Below are positions 22,105-34,609 of a stretch of 64,000 bases of DNA, piece by piece. The stretch spans positions 6,386,001 to 6,450,000 of the forward strand of contig CM121341.1 of the NCBI GenBank assembly GCA_051530055.1, given 5' to 3'. The number at the start of each line of letters is the position of its first letter. Positions within the stretch are counted from its first letter, which is position 1. Made by a program: the position numbers and the translations under genes. Source of the DNA: Neoechinorhynchus agilis (Eukaryota; Acanthocephala). Under the pieces are notes generated by a model. The model did no database searches. It was not told the DNA's origin and saw only the letters and a program-made list of their open reading frames with translations.

Positions 22105-22657
22105 TGAACCCTGAAATGCAATGGAGATTTTTTTTGAAGAAAAAAAAAACACGCTTGAGTCCGTTGAACAGTCTCAAAATGGTCGTTTTTTCACGGTCAA
22201 TTAAAGAAACCTGACCGAGGTGTGGCAAAATTATGCAATTGTGGCCGACTCCGCTGATCAAGTTCAACAAAGTTCGATTTTTCCATACACCAGGACGACA
22301 GCTGAGTGATCCAGAGCAGTGGTGTGAATGATTTCATGACATTTTTAATAAGTATCAAATGATATTGAAACAAACAAAAAAGATGGAGTGTTAGTGGTTG
22401 GCTGACGGATAAGAGTAGTGGATATTAAAAATTGGAATGCATTTTAGCGGTTCTTGTAAGTCACCAACCTGTCCCTCCCAAGAGTAATACAGTTTAACGC
22501 GATTTCGCCTATATCAATGAATGATAAGGAGAATGTGCTTTAAGTATGTACATCTTATTCCTTAGGGTTTTTTGTGGGTGAAATGACAGACGTGGCTTAG
22601 TACTAAGAATATTCAGAGTGCGATTAGATGAACCGAGAGAGAGAGATTGTCTCCGGA

Positions 22658-22882
22658 TCACATTTTCCCTAATGTTAGTAGAGCCAAAACATCACCAAAG
22701 GTATCTCTTCGTCGGCGTCTTGAGTGTGTGTTTATCATGAGCAGAATCATAGTCGCAGCAATGATCATCGATAGCGCCCAAAACAACTTTTTTTTGGAGG
22801 ACATAGATCCGGGGTGTATGTGATTGGGAACGCATAGAGAAATAGATGAGAAACCGCTGGAGGCCAAACTGTCATCTTGCAA
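22658..22882 (-). CDS. small membrane protein, hypothetical
   Basis: A 74-residue frame from ATG 22882. Polar N-terminus, one hydrophobic helix (LFWALSMIIAATMILLMI), then HSRRRRRD and a hydrophobic tail. The five-Arg run after the helix fits a single-pass protein with a basic stop-transfer signal. No homologue recognised and no splice evidence. Confidence 0.3.
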   Translation of the reverse strand: MQDDSLASSGFSSISLCVPNHIHPGSMSSKKKLFWALSMIIAATMILLMINTHSRRRRRDTFGDVLALLTLGKM

Positions 22883-24663
22883 ACAATCTAATGGGATGAT
22901 TGAATTTTCCGTAAACGCAAAACCGTTTTGATTGTGAGAGTGGGCGAAAACTAGTCGAGAAAGTTAAACCGAAGCAGCGTGAGCCTATAAAAACATGGGG
23001 AGCAGTTGTGGACTTTTCGAAACCAAATATCCCAACTTATCGTGACCCTCAATGCTCTTCTTCTTCTAATAAACGATCCACTCACATACAAATTACAAGA
23101 GTATCAGTGAGAAAAAACGATTAAATTCGATTATGATAGTCAGGAGAAGACTTGCGTTTTCTATGATAGCCTTAATCAAACTATATAAATATAATCGTTT
23201 CCGACGATCCTCGGGCTATAAGCTAAATAAGTGCTGCATAAGAACGGTGTGCATTTGCAGTGAGTGGTACTTTAGGACATTAGAGTTAGTCCGATATGGG
23301 AAAAGGGTTCCAATGAAAGCAATCGCATTTTCTTAAACTTTGTGATCTCTCATAATTTTCAAAAAGAGCAATTAATGAAGTTTTCGCCTGTATATTTTGA
23401 TCTTAACGAACTCACAATTTTCCAAGACGATCTATCGCTGTTAACCTTTTCTAAACAATCGCATTGAACATCGAGTGATCGAGACAAACAGAGACCTATG
23501 AAATAAAGTTTTCGTCTCGAATTTATCGCCTCTTGCTCTTATTATTCTGTAAAAGAAATTTGGCGACAAGAATCTAAGCCTTCCAAGGAAACAATAATGC
23601 TAAAAGGGTCGCATTAGCTTAAACTACACTATACCCTCAATTATTTCTCTGAAGCTCGTCCAACCGAGGAAAGATTTTACACAACCTTGCATCCTAATCC
23701 ATAAAAATAAATACTCATGCTAGTTCGATTATCTTCTAGACACTTAAAAAAACTTGACTAATTAGAGTCTTTGAAATGGGAGAATAGGTTAGTAACGATT
23801 TCAATCAATTTCGTGGTTGACTAATAGTCTTTCTTCAAACGACATAAGGCGTAATTTTGCGTTCCTAGGAAGTCCGATAAAGTAAATTTCGACGTAGAAT
23901 ACATAGCTTAATATATCGTACCTTATTCTAAATTTGACTACTAACGTAAAAGCAAAAAAGATAGTATGCGGATGTCAAGTGGTGACAGATAGTTGTCATT
24001 TATCGCTTTTACTGCTACTCCGCTGTGGATACGTTTTTGACTTAATAAGCAGATAAATCCCGATATTTTTGGGTTGATTATTGTGCTCCTAAAAGAATAA
24101 ACGATATACCAAACAGAAATGTGCCGCCGGTTACCATGAGCTGCAATCACTTGGTACTGCTTTTCAAGTATAAATCAACCTCCTAGAACGAATACAAAAA
24201 GTCAGCCTTTTTTAAGATTATCAACTACTCCGCTCTATCCGAAAAGAACGAAATAAGACTGAAAAGGATAGAATTATATCGTCAAACTAAAAACCCTTAA
24301 TCATTGCCATGATGATGGCCGTCGTTAGATCGATTCTTGTTTGCTTTTGGTAGCACTTAACAGTTCCAACAAAATGAAATCCACTAATGCAACACTTATA
24401 AGTTCCTGATCCTTCTCAGTTTCAATGGATTCCGCAGTGTCACCGGTGCAAAGTTAATGAATTCCCGGATAATGACTAAAAGCTGTTTGAAAATAAATGA
24501 GCGAACAAAAAACCACCGATTACGAAAAATTAATGCGGCTTTAGGTAGCGAAAACTGTTTTGAACGTTACATGATTTTATAGAATTTACAAAAAATAACA
24601 TTTCTATTAGCCTAGGTTTGGTTTTGTCGAAAATGGACACTTGGCATAGGGCCATTGTAATTT
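22883..24663. other. spacer sequence, no gene seen
   Basis: AT-rich, with only short frames. No splice-supported coding sequence. Confidence 0.35.
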
Positions 24664-25026
24664 TAAAATAAAAATCTTTATTTCCGAGATCTTTTGCCGT
24701 CTCACGGCTTATGCTCAGCAATTTACAGAGGTTCATGGAAATATGAAGTGTGTGTGCCCCGATTATTGAGCAGTTCCGAGGTTTTGCCGATCTGTTGTCC
24801 AGAACTAAAAAAGAAAATTTGCCATTGCCGAGGCCCCAAAAATCCCGATCGGTTTGAAGGGGAAGGCATTTCTGGACATCAGCTAGAGAAAGCCACAGAA
24901 CTACTTAGAGGGCTATGTGAACTTTCAACATTTTGATTTAATACACTTCACATTTTCACTATGTAAATTTCTGAGGAAGCCGTAAGATAGCGAACGCACT
25001 CGGAAATAAAGATTTTATTTTTATTA
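24664..25026. mobile_element. candidate MITE with ~45-bp terminal inverted repeats
   Basis: Left end AATAAAAATCTTTATTTCCG (24668) plus a CCGTCTCACGGCTT region is mirrored by 24978-25026 (GAAGCCGTAAGATAGC, then CGGAAATAAAGATTTTATTT). The total is about 360 bp with no coding capacity. A clear target-site duplication is not evident. Confidence 0.5.
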
Positions 25027-25225
25027 ATACAACAGCCTTCTCCCAAGTGTAAATTAGTCACCATTAACACCCTCTCGAACTCATTCTGATCTTACAAATA
25101 CTTTCCAAAGTATAAAGCAAGTTGAAAACCGCGGCTCTGTACCAAACTTTTCGGAAATACAATAAAGATGTCTAAATGACATTGATACTAAGGATCCAAA
25201 CCAGTACCTTTCTTATAAATAAAAA

Positions 25226-27490
25226 CCCGAAACTGATTGGCAAAGATTTCTCGTATAATTTCGAATTTAAAAGGAATCGGAACAAAATAGCGATACGGTG
25301 ACGGTACATCTCGCTTAATAGTTTCATGCTTTTACTCATAAAGTCTCTCAAAGAAATTCTCATCTAAATTTGAGCGATAATTGTAGGCTCGATATCGATC
25401 GTTTTATTTGGTCATTGTAAGCTTAGGCAAAATCGTGTTTGATAACAACATACAAGTCAATATTTTCTTAATTATTCAATCTTTCTTTAAAAAGATGAAC
25501 GATTTCGCTTATATTTGAGAATCGCCAGGTATCCGTTTTTTAGCCATAATAATGTACTTGATGTTCATTCTGATTTTATTTTCTCGGCCATATAAAATGT
25601 AAAACTTGAAGCAATGAGCTGTCAATGCTAAATGATAAGTAATTTTGTTGAGGAAATTCCAAAGTGACCGAGCAATGCATTTTCGGTTGCTACAGATTAT
25701 GGCCGGTGGTATTGCTTGTAGAATTGAGAAAGGAGCAATGACTGCTAATTGAAAGGCGGAAATCGTAAAAATATTCATGGCTGATTGTTTTGTATTTCCA
25801 ATCATTTCGCGTTCTACTTTTCCCTTGGCCAATATGATTTTGTCGTGCAAATAAAGAATACAGACGAGAATCGCCATCAATGGCAAGCCAATAAAAATGC
25901 CATTGTACACAACTGGAATAAGAAATCGTTTCCAACTTGTTATCCATTCGCTTCGAATGCAAGTTAAAAAGCTGTTGTCGATTTCGCTATCGCTATAAAG
26001 TATGGATTTGCTAAATTGTCACCTATTTGCAGATCCATACGTTAATGTGAGATGAATGGCCATTGGATTATGACTGCGATTATAGACAGAATGATGAGTG
26101 AAACCATTATTTTCGCCATTGTTTTAGTAAGAAATCTACGCGAAATCTCCGGTTTCATAATGGTGATGAGCACATCGACATTGGCGGCCAAAAGGATCCA
26201 ATTCGACTGCATCGAGCTACTGAAAATGATACCAAGTGGAACGGAGCACTTTGTGGAATCATTCATATCGATCAATCGAGCGGCTTCTAACCACATTAAA
26301 AATGATCCACAAATCACGAGATTATCGATCGCTGCAATCGCTCTGCTGTACACCGAGAAGTTTGTCCGGCAATACAAAGACGATCGCATTGTCAGGAAAA
26401 GGAGAATATTTCCAGTCCATCCAATCAAAATGAGAATTGGATCTATAATAATCCGTAGCCATATTCCTGCATCTGCCAATATAATCATGACTTTTTCCGT
26501 ATTGTTTTCGTGCATTGTGGAATCGGTGAAGGTCTTTAAGCAATGCCGTGATTAATTAGTTAAAAGTCTTTTCGGACTACAAAAGTTTAATGGTGTAGGC
26601 AGTTGGATTTTCTGTCACTAAAAACAGCAGCCTCGAGTGCCACTTTGCAAGAAAAAAACAAGCTGATGGTGCGTATAAATATTTAAAAGGTATTTGGCAG
26701 CGTTAAAAAAATTGATATTTAAGCGTTGAGATTGTAAGCCTTTTTGAAATTCAGTCTTTCTTTGCCTCTAGAGTGTATTGTTGTCAAAATAGTCCCAAGG
26801 CTAAATGGCAGCTATGCCTGCGGTCTCTGATCGATTACATTGTTCTTCGACGTGGTCCTTAAATAGATTTTGTTTCAGTGGATTTGTGCTTTTATGAGCC
26901 GCCTTTTATCGATGGAATTTTCATAGAGTTCTCGAGCCAAATTTGCAAGAGTGTAAAGCAAAAATGTGAGGGATATTCAATGACTTTAGGGTCCTATAAT
27001 GCAATAAGTCTATAACCTATAAGACGACTGCGCAAATTTCAAAAGCGCCATCAATTCTTTGGTTAATTTTATTAGGAATGTGAATAGGAAAGCGAGACAA
27101 ATTTTGGATCTCATAATGAGTCAATCCAAATTTTAAGACATTTTAAGCGACGAAGCTATTAAAACGGTTCGCAAAAGTGTCGATGTGTAAAGATGCCGGA
27201 AAGATTTAAATGTTTCAACAACATTTATTCTCAGCATAATTGTTTATATTATTTTCCAAGCAAAATTAAACGTTCAACTAAAAGATAATGAACGTCCGGC
27301 TATTTTTGTACAAATCAATAGAACTGTTAGCGGCTTCAAAGAAATTATGGCGGAATGAAACAAGTGAAAACGTTTGACGGTTGCAATCATCGCTTTTCTT
27401 CTCAATGGCACGTGAATTTTAAATATTATTGTTTGCTGGGCGGTCATTGGTTGTAGATCGATAAGTTTTTGTAAGTTCAGCGGTGATCCA
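25226..27490 (-). repeat. right arm of large inverted duplication
   Basis: Inverse of 18141-20405, same 2,265-bp length, identical reading frames. Beyond 27490 the flanks diverge at once. Confidence 0.95.
25509..26515 (-). CDS. rhodopsin-like GPCR, right-arm copy
   Basis: Mirror image of the receptor at 19116-20122: ATG at 26515, TM1-TM4 to 26042, TM5-TM7 in 25509-25910 and just upstream. Protein sequence is identical to the left copy in both parts, including the one-base register problem between TM4 and TM5. The lesion, if real, is therefore older than the duplication or has been copied by gene conversion. The two genes diverge from a shared centre in tail-to-tail orientation around the spacer receptor. 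Confidence 0.65.
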
Positions 27491-29086
27491 AAGGGGAGAA
27501 AAAGTGTCGTTGGATTATTTAGCTATGTTGCACAGTCGTCGTTATACGCTAGATTCTTAAAAAAATTAAATATTTAAATCTGATGGCGTCTTCTTGAAAG
27601 ATTCGGCATTTTAACGTAACCATTAAAGTATAAACCAAACAAACAATTGATATTTTGTGTAAGAATCAGACTTGGTTCTAGAAGATTACGAGAACAGGTT
27701 TTTCAATATTGCTAAACCTGCAGTCGTATCTTTTTAAAAACATTAAAAATTTAAAACGATGATCACCTTTTTTTCGCTGAACTGCACTTGATGAAAAACG
27801 GTCTGTTACGATTATCGAACAGGATGCGAGCTGATTGAAGCAATCTTTTAAATACTCGTCAGTCTTGTTTCGCGAAAGCGGAGCATTTCTTTTATTCTAC
27901 TAAAAAATTGGAAAGCGGTTTTTTATATTGAATTCAGTGCTCAATCTAGAAATTTATTTCCTATTACAGCGATAAATGTGCAAGATATCGAGCTTTATTT
28001 GTCGATAGCAAGCGTAATTTTTTGACTTGTCGGTGTATAATCTAAATGCTTATCTTGTTCATTATTGCGATTGAACTGATTTGCGTAAGGTCCTTGTAGT
28101 GAAGTTGTTTAGAATTTGAGACCATAAAATGAATGGATAATGTAGTCTTCATCAAGCCGCAAATTGCCAGTATTTGCATGTTCATTTGTATTTTTACTGT
28201 ATTTGCCGTGTAAGTTTCAAATCCTTTAAAAGTTTGACTCGTTTGTTCACTGTCTACGAAAATCCGACTATTGATGATTTTCGTATGAATCGGTCAGGAT
28301 TTATGGTTGTTTTTGTTCTCGTACGAATCACGATTCCATGTAAAGATTTTCAGTTGAACATGCAAGTGGAAATCGATTACGATATTTTACTAAGAAGATC
28401 TTTAAGTTTTAAAAATTGCCACAAGTTTTAAAAAAAAGGGTTCTCACCAGGCGAATTTTAGAGCGTAAGCTTCATTGATAATTTCGGATGTTCGATATCT
28501 ATAAACCAAAACTCCAAATCTTCGCATTCTCGTAGTAAAATTCTATTCTCAAAAACCGCCTATAGTGAAGTGATCAAACAATTTATCCATGTAGATCTTT
28601 ACTAAATTTGACTTGCGGAAGGCATATAACAGGATTTTAGATTCCGTTTGAACTCAATTTTGGAAGGAATTATCATGCAAAAGCCTGACTTTTAAGATCA
28701 CATTTTCCACCAGAATTCAAACGGTTTGCGGCTGAGCGACACTGTTAAAAAATTTCCGCATTACGGCTTAGATGGCAAAATGAATCACTGTTTCATAAAA
28801 AACAAAAAAGTTGTTGCTGCACTTCTTTTCATCGTAAAAGATTGAGAACAACTAATTGTGACTTTGTGTGAGTTGTAGACACTCAATGTTTTTTTTGTTA
28901 ACCACGTTAGTCAAATGAGTAACGCTCTGTAGTTTCTCTCTCAAATAGCAATGATATATGCTGAGAGGGTATCGAAATTCGTCAAAAAACCCAACTTTAT
29001 TTCATGCATATTTTAAAAAGAAATATTGGACTATGTTTGATTGGGCAAATTTAACATTCTATAAGCGACTGACGGATGTTTAATCT
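27491..29086. other. intergenic
   Basis: No gene recognised. An 85-codon plus-strand frame at 28174-28431 has no supporting features. Confidence 0.35.
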
Positions 29087-29802
29087 TCAAAATTCATCAT
29101 CCATGGAAAAGTTAAAATCTCCATATCCACTTAGAGATGGCGGTAGATTGTTTGTTGAGCAGCTACCGAATCCGGACGACTGAATTATATTTGAAGATTG
29201 ATACATAGTGCGATAAATCCCTCCGTTAAAAATGTACTGATGTCCAAATTCGCCTAATCTGTTGTTTAATCTTTGATGAATTGATTCCATGTTCCCTGAT
29301 TGAACTGGTGAAGAAGCGCGTCTACCGAAAACGAAATTTTCCGCCAGTTTGTAGCCTTCGGATCGAAGAATAGGTCCGTACATGACAAAAAGGAAGGCTA
29401 ATATACACAGGATGCTCATAATAGATATGAACAAAATGTTATTGAATTTACTGAATGCTCGTATGCTGTACAGGAGTTCTAGATTGCCTTCCTGAAATGA
29501 TAACAAAGGTCACCTTTTTTGTGTGTAACCAATAAAAGGAGTCCATTGTTTTACGAACTAACGATATTATTTGTGTCGTTGAAAGACGTTGAGAGATGAG
29601 CAGCGGTTGTTGGTTCATTGTCCACGATTAAAACCTTCCTATGAAGTGTTTTTGATAGAAACATCACTGGACACTGCAAACCGAAAATTAGTCGTTGTTT
29701 CATCGTGGTACTAAGATTGTCAGAGTTTTTTGTCTGCACCATGAACGGAGAGGTAATCTGTAGAGAAAATCGGGAGAGAGAGGAATTCATTATCACCGCC
29801 AT
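29087..29802 (-). CDS. single-pass membrane protein, hypothetical
   Basis: Exons 29563-29802 and 29087-29491 join in phase 0 across a 71-bp intron (ATC|GTTAGT to TTTCAG|GAAG), giving 214 residues. Residues 1-80 look extracellular (Ser/Thr-rich, NSS and NLS glycosylation motifs). One helix follows at about 97-121 (ILFISIMSILCILAFLFVMY). The rest is a polar tail rich in Ser, Asn, Gly and Tyr. No signal peptide at the chosen start, so more 5' exons are possible. Family not recognised. Confidence 0.55.
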
Positions 29803-31937
29803 AGTCTTGCTATCTCACAACTACCTGTCGCTAAGGACTTTAGGTCTGCGGAAAAGAACGTTATTGTCACAATCGTTTTAATTGTGGAGAAAAGAAGCTG
29901 GGATAAGGCGATCTAGGAAATCAGTTTTATTGGACGTTTTCAGCTGCAAGATATGTTCTTGATCTAGGCGAATTAGAGTAGTGTGTGCATTTCTTCGACA
30001 AGAATGAGACTCGACTAATATCCAGTATCATTAACACCCAAATCATGCGGAAACCCTGGGTATACGATTTTAAAACACTCCGATAACTCCATTGTTATTA
30101 TTGCGGGAGTGTGCGAGGCCGACTAATATTAGTCGTTAGAAGCTAGGATCGAAAATTTTTTAGTTCCTGGTGAATGCATATGCACGAGTTCTTCAATGGT
30201 AAAAACAATACTACAAGAACTCGTTAGAAGCTCATCGAGTTCGCCAAATGATCACAATAATATTTTTCTATAATCAAACGTATCTTCAACAATCATTGCT
30301 TGATATCAAATAAGATTATCATTAAACCTGCAATTCGATATGGACAAAACACACACACATTTTCTTATAGAGGATTTGTCGACGTTCATTCTCAAGTCGC
30401 ATACTCGACATCAATTTACTCTGAGCAAAAACCTTGTCGTTTTCGCTTTTAAAGTTGAGAAAGTACAAACGAGTGAAATCGAGCGATATTATACGTCGCC
30501 GATTCTGCTATTGCTTTAAAGGTACACAATTTCAAGTTACGCTACAAATAGGCGAGGGACATCTTAAAACTGACGAGACCGGATAATTTAATCTTTAGAG
30601 TAGCGTCGGTTGTCAGAAGATAAAAATTGACGGTTATGAGATCCATGGGAACGTGTCAGGTTGATGAAAAAGAGTAAAGAACGTAGCTAACGAAGAATTG
30701 CAAATACAATTTTCTCACATAGATTTCGTTCTAATGAGACAATTTTAAACTTCATTTAAACAGTTCATCATTTTCTTAAGTTATTGAGGGAATAAAACGC
30801 ACACGAGAGTAATGGAGCATTTGGCATTGTTCGAATTTTTAAAATATTTTCTAAGCTTTTTTGCTTACCTCTTCAGTTATATCTACAAATTAAGCTAAAG
30901 TCAGAAGAGGTAAGCAAAAAGCTTAGAAAACAATCCGGCGGGGGGGGGACGAATAAAATTCACCCATGCTCAGAGTCCAAATGGAAAAAGGCAGCGTATC
31001 GTTGTCTGCGATCTGACAGCACTTCTCTCAAAAAGTACATTAATAATCTGTTACCTAAAAGCCTTTCCATCCGGTGGTTGCTGAACACTGTCATATAAAT
31101 CATATTGTGATTATTAACATCTGCAAGACGTTGTTATAGTTACGGGAGATACGGTTTATGGTCTTCCATTGAAGCGATCTGGGAAACTAATGTGGCCAAG
31201 GTCATCATCATCATTGATGTTCATTTATTTATTTGATAAAATGATTAACGCTGCTGCACTGAACAGAAGTGATGTAACTGCAAGGAGAATCAGTGACTCC
31301 AGCATTGCGTCCGAAGGTAATCTTTTTTTTCTCACATAGAATTAATCTTTTTCCTATACATTTAGTCTGTACTAAGGTAAATAATACATTGACCGAAAAT
31401 TTCCCCCCCCCACAGAAACTCATGTCTTAACCATTTTTTACGGATTTCGTTCTCGGCAATCGGCTAAAATTCATTTGTTGACGATCTCACATATAGATAC
31501 AGTGGATAGTCATTTGAAAGAAATCGATTAACCATAGACTCGTCAAAGCTGCTTCTGTGACACGCAAAGTGCTATTATCTCGTAAATACTCACATTTTAG
31601 AGCGATTAATGATTAGCCATTTGCAGAAATGTGGTCCATCTCTTCCACACACAAACCCCATTTCCAATCATTGATGAATAACCACGAAAACAAGGGAGAA
31701 ACCAATGTCTTTAACGTTACAGCTCGTTTCATCAGCTGTCATCAAAAGTTGACACCCCCACTTATTTAACGCTTCATCCATAATTGTGGGATTTTATAGA
31801 GTTCTCAGATTGCTACTTTCAGATAAACGCTTTAAGTCGCCCTCCCACGTTCTCAAAAACCAAACTTAGTAATATTTGATCCATTTATCGCAAATTGCAT
31901 CAATACCCATTGATCCCAAACATAGACAGATACTGAT
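29803..31937. other. intergenic with homopolymer tracts
   Basis: No gene seen. Contains a hairpin at 30847-30930, a run of nine G at 30940-30948 and nine C at 31403-31411 (CCCCCCCCCACAG, which could serve as a 3' splice site). Confidence 0.4.
30847..30930. repeat. 28-bp-arm hairpin
   Basis: TTTTCTAAGCTTTTTTGC plus TTACCTCTTC is mirrored at 30904-30930 with a one-base length difference and a 29-bp loop. Could be a MITE remnant or a structured RNA. Confidence 0.85.
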
Positions 31938-33419
31938 TTGTACTTTAAATGGTTCACCTCGGCACTGTCTGTCCGAATACAAACGAGTGAAGCTCACGCG
32001 ACTGTTCTATCCTGGCTTCATTTGACGGCTCTATTGGACGAGAGCTCGAACTCTATGTTGCTTTTGGACCGTATAAGTCGTTTGGTAGGTGAGTTTAAGT
32101 TCGGACAACATCATCCTTCGTACATCTCTGAGACTGGATATAAATTGAACACTTTGATGGTCGATTCGTCTGCTAATCGTCTCCTACTGTACAGCATTGT
32201 GAGAGAATGAATGCTCTCTCTCGTTTTTGATTCTCTTCTCTTAGAGCTTTCATCTTAAGAATCAGGATCCAGTAATCCAAAGTCGTTCGAGACCAAATTT
32301 GTGAAACACATTGATTTGGTTGGACTTGACGCTTCAGTGTGCGCCAAGGCAGTTTTTGTCACTCAAGAAGAGCAAGTAATCTTGGCCACGAATTCGTCAG
32401 GAAAGCTTTATCTGGTTGACATGGATAATGGTGCCGCCAATACTGCAGGTCTCGAAGTTCTAACTGATATGCCTCAAGCTGGAGTGTACGTAGGCATTGG
32501 AGTGGATAAATTTGAATATAATTTCCGACGGGGAGCGACTGTAATGTACGCTTATGAAGGTCCTCAGACGTCGCAATGGAACTTTGGTTTGGTACATTTA
32601 ACAAACAACAAAACTATCACTTGGTTGACCACGATTGATGCGAGCATTGTGAACTTTGAATCGAACAAAAATAACATCTATTTCGAAGTCACTCATGCCT
32701 ATATGCTGTGGGTATTTGATGCGAAACGAAACGTTGTTTTGTCCAGCAAGCGACAGGTCTTTGGAGAACCAACGCCTTCTCAGCTCAAAAGAGGTTTCGT
32801 GAGGTTCTTTTTTTTGTGTATCCCTGAAACCATTTGAGAAATCCATTATACACCATAAATGCCCAGGGAAACTATTCTCAAAAATTTAAGCTCGAATTCC
32901 TGGCAGCCATAAAAAAATTAGTCTCAATGCGTGTAAAATTTAGGTACGCCATTAATGACCAGGGAAACTATTCTCAAAAATTTAAGCTCGAATTCCTGGC
33001 AGCCATAAAAAAATTAGTCTCAATGCGTGTAAAATTTAGGTACGCCATTAATGCCCAGGGAAACTATTCTCAAAAATTTAAGCTCGAATTCCTGGCAGCC
33101 ATAAAAAAATTAGTCTCAATGCGTGTAAAATTTAGGTAGTAGAACTTGTAGAAATTAATTGGTGCGAAATAGAAGATCTTAAAGTCTCACGATATTCTCT
33201 GTTAAGGAACGTAAACATCTCACTAAATCAGACTTCCATGAACATCCAATAGTGGGAGTTAGCAAGAGTGAGAATCTCAATTATATGTACATTGATCAAT
33301 CAGGAAAAATGTACCTTTCCGGTACATCAAAGTTCCACACTTTTGTTAGTTTGTATTGTGTTATGGAGGCCAATGGGAACGTAAGACGTCTAAAAGAAGT
33401 CAATTTAGCTGTCCAATGA
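31938..33419 (+). CDS. beta-propeller-like protein with triplicated exon segment
   Basis: Several exons. The first visible one (about 31938-32200) ends near ATT|GTGAGAG. The second (about 32260-32790) encodes strand-rich sequence such as VFVTQEEQVILATNSSGKLY. The third region (32861-33138) holds three 32-residue repeats. The last exon (about 33180-33419, stop TGA at 33417-33419) encodes HPIVGVSKSENLNYMYIDQS and MYLSGTSKF. The repeated G-x-L/M-Y-L-x pattern with flanking hydrophobic strands resembles propeller blades, but no family match is made. Some splice phases remain unresolved, and the true start is probably upstream. Two stops between the repeats and the last exon require an intron there. 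Confidence 0.5.
32861..33138 (+). repeat. three 96-bp in-frame tandem repeats
   Basis: Starts at 32861, 32957 and 33053, period exactly 96 bp (32 codons), almost identical. The unit reads QGNYSQKFKLEFLAAIKKLV plus SMRVKFRYAIN. Each copy also carries a possible acceptor (TGCCCAG|GG) and donor (GTGTAA or GTACGC). Confidence 0.92.
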
Positions 33420-34309
33420 CCTGAAGTTTCTTATTATGCGCGATTAAAACGATTATTCCAAGTTTGGGGGGGGCATTTTCACATTTGTTGTCCTTTTCGA
33501 TAAAGACATCCATTGATCAAAATTCTTCGTCTTTAAAATTCATAGTGTTCTTTTGCCTTCGTTTAACAATCACCTAAAAGTAGTGGGGTTTCTTCGAAAC
33601 ATGTCTCCCAAATTATTCAAATTCCTGAACAGCGCTTTAAAAGAATCATCGATTTTTCTTGCCAATGTTCAATGTAAAAAGTTAGAATTGTAGTGTCATT
33701 GCTCGTAAAAAATAATTTACAAACAATGACCAAATGTGTTTGACCACAATTCTAGTTAAAGATAAAATCCATGAGTATGTGGAAGTGGGGAAAAATTATA
33801 TATCAAAGACTGACTTTAATTGAAATATTCCGTCCTATTTTTTTTGAAGGTTATTGCAACGTAAGTTTCATCAGAGACGAAAAGTGATTCTTGGATATTC
33901 TTTTTCCTCACTTCCACATACAACAATTCTAGTTTGAATATTTCCGAGGATTTTGTCATCCGAACGCAGAGAATATAAATTATTTGTCGATAGGAGAAAA
34001 TGAAATTAAGATTTGGATATTTCGATCCACTATCTCGGATCTTCTTCTCTCCTATCGACAAATAAAAATGAATTGTTTTTTTGAACAATAAAAATTATGG
34101 AGATATTTCTAAACACAAAAACTTCATCAGTCATTCCACAATAAGACAAATTATTGGGATTTGAAAAAAAATATAAAAGTGTTAATTAAAACAATTAATT
34201 TGGTTCCGCTTGTTTTCGGCGAGAGATCGTATCAACGCGATTGTGCCTTACCAAACGAAAAACGATAATCGGAATCAATAAATTCTTTTAATCACAAACG
34301 CCGACGAAT
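33420..34309. other. intergenic with a short inverted repeat
   Basis: An inverted repeat with TTTGTCGATAGGAGA at about 33983 and TCTCCTATCGACAAA at about 34049. An eight-G tract at 33466-33473 lies inside a 15-bp word also found at 4773-4787. No gene seen. Confidence 0.45.
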
Positions 34310-34609
34310 CTATTTCTTTTTATGTCGAAACGATACTTCGATTTGATCTTTATTTTTCGATCTGCTCACATTTATATCGACCGGTTTACGAAGAAGCATA
34401 ATCTTCTTTTTAATTTCCTCGGATTGTTCCTTTAGAGTACTAACGTCAAACGGTAATTCGAGTACGTAAGCGGGATCCGAATGCCGAATCGGAATTATAG
34501 AACCGTCCGGAAATACGAGTCGAACAATGTAGTTGCGAGCATAAACTGAGCGCTTTACTCGACCAATCGAAGCGGCGTACATCGAGGCGGAACGACGAAA
34601 AACAAACAT
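34310..34609 (-). CDS. mrpl-55: mitochondrial large-subunit ribosomal protein L55
   Basis: Single exon, 99 residues from ATG 34609. Recognised by the core YARNYIVRLVFPDGSIIPIR followed by DPAYVLELPFDVSTL, which matches bL55m (family pattern Y-R-Y-P-V, DGSTI-IR, EPR, P-DL-TL). The basic N-terminus (MFVFRRSASMYAASIGRVKR) is a likely matrix-targeting leader. The C-terminal extension is highly basic (SFRHKKK), as is common for ribosomal proteins. Length is slightly below vertebrate L55. It acts in the mitochondrial ribosome. Confidence 0.85.
   Translation of the reverse strand: MFVFRRSASMYAASIGRVKRSVYARNYIVRLVFPDGSIIPIRHSDPAYVLELPFDVSTLKEQSEEIKKKIMLLRKPVDINVSRSKNKDQIEVSFRHKKK

Noticed and set aside
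24694-24936. 80-codon frame rich in Cys and Arg
   Set aside because: Lies within the MITE candidate and has no family resemblance.
28174-28431. 85-codon plus-strand frame
   Set aside because: No motif, splice or homology support.
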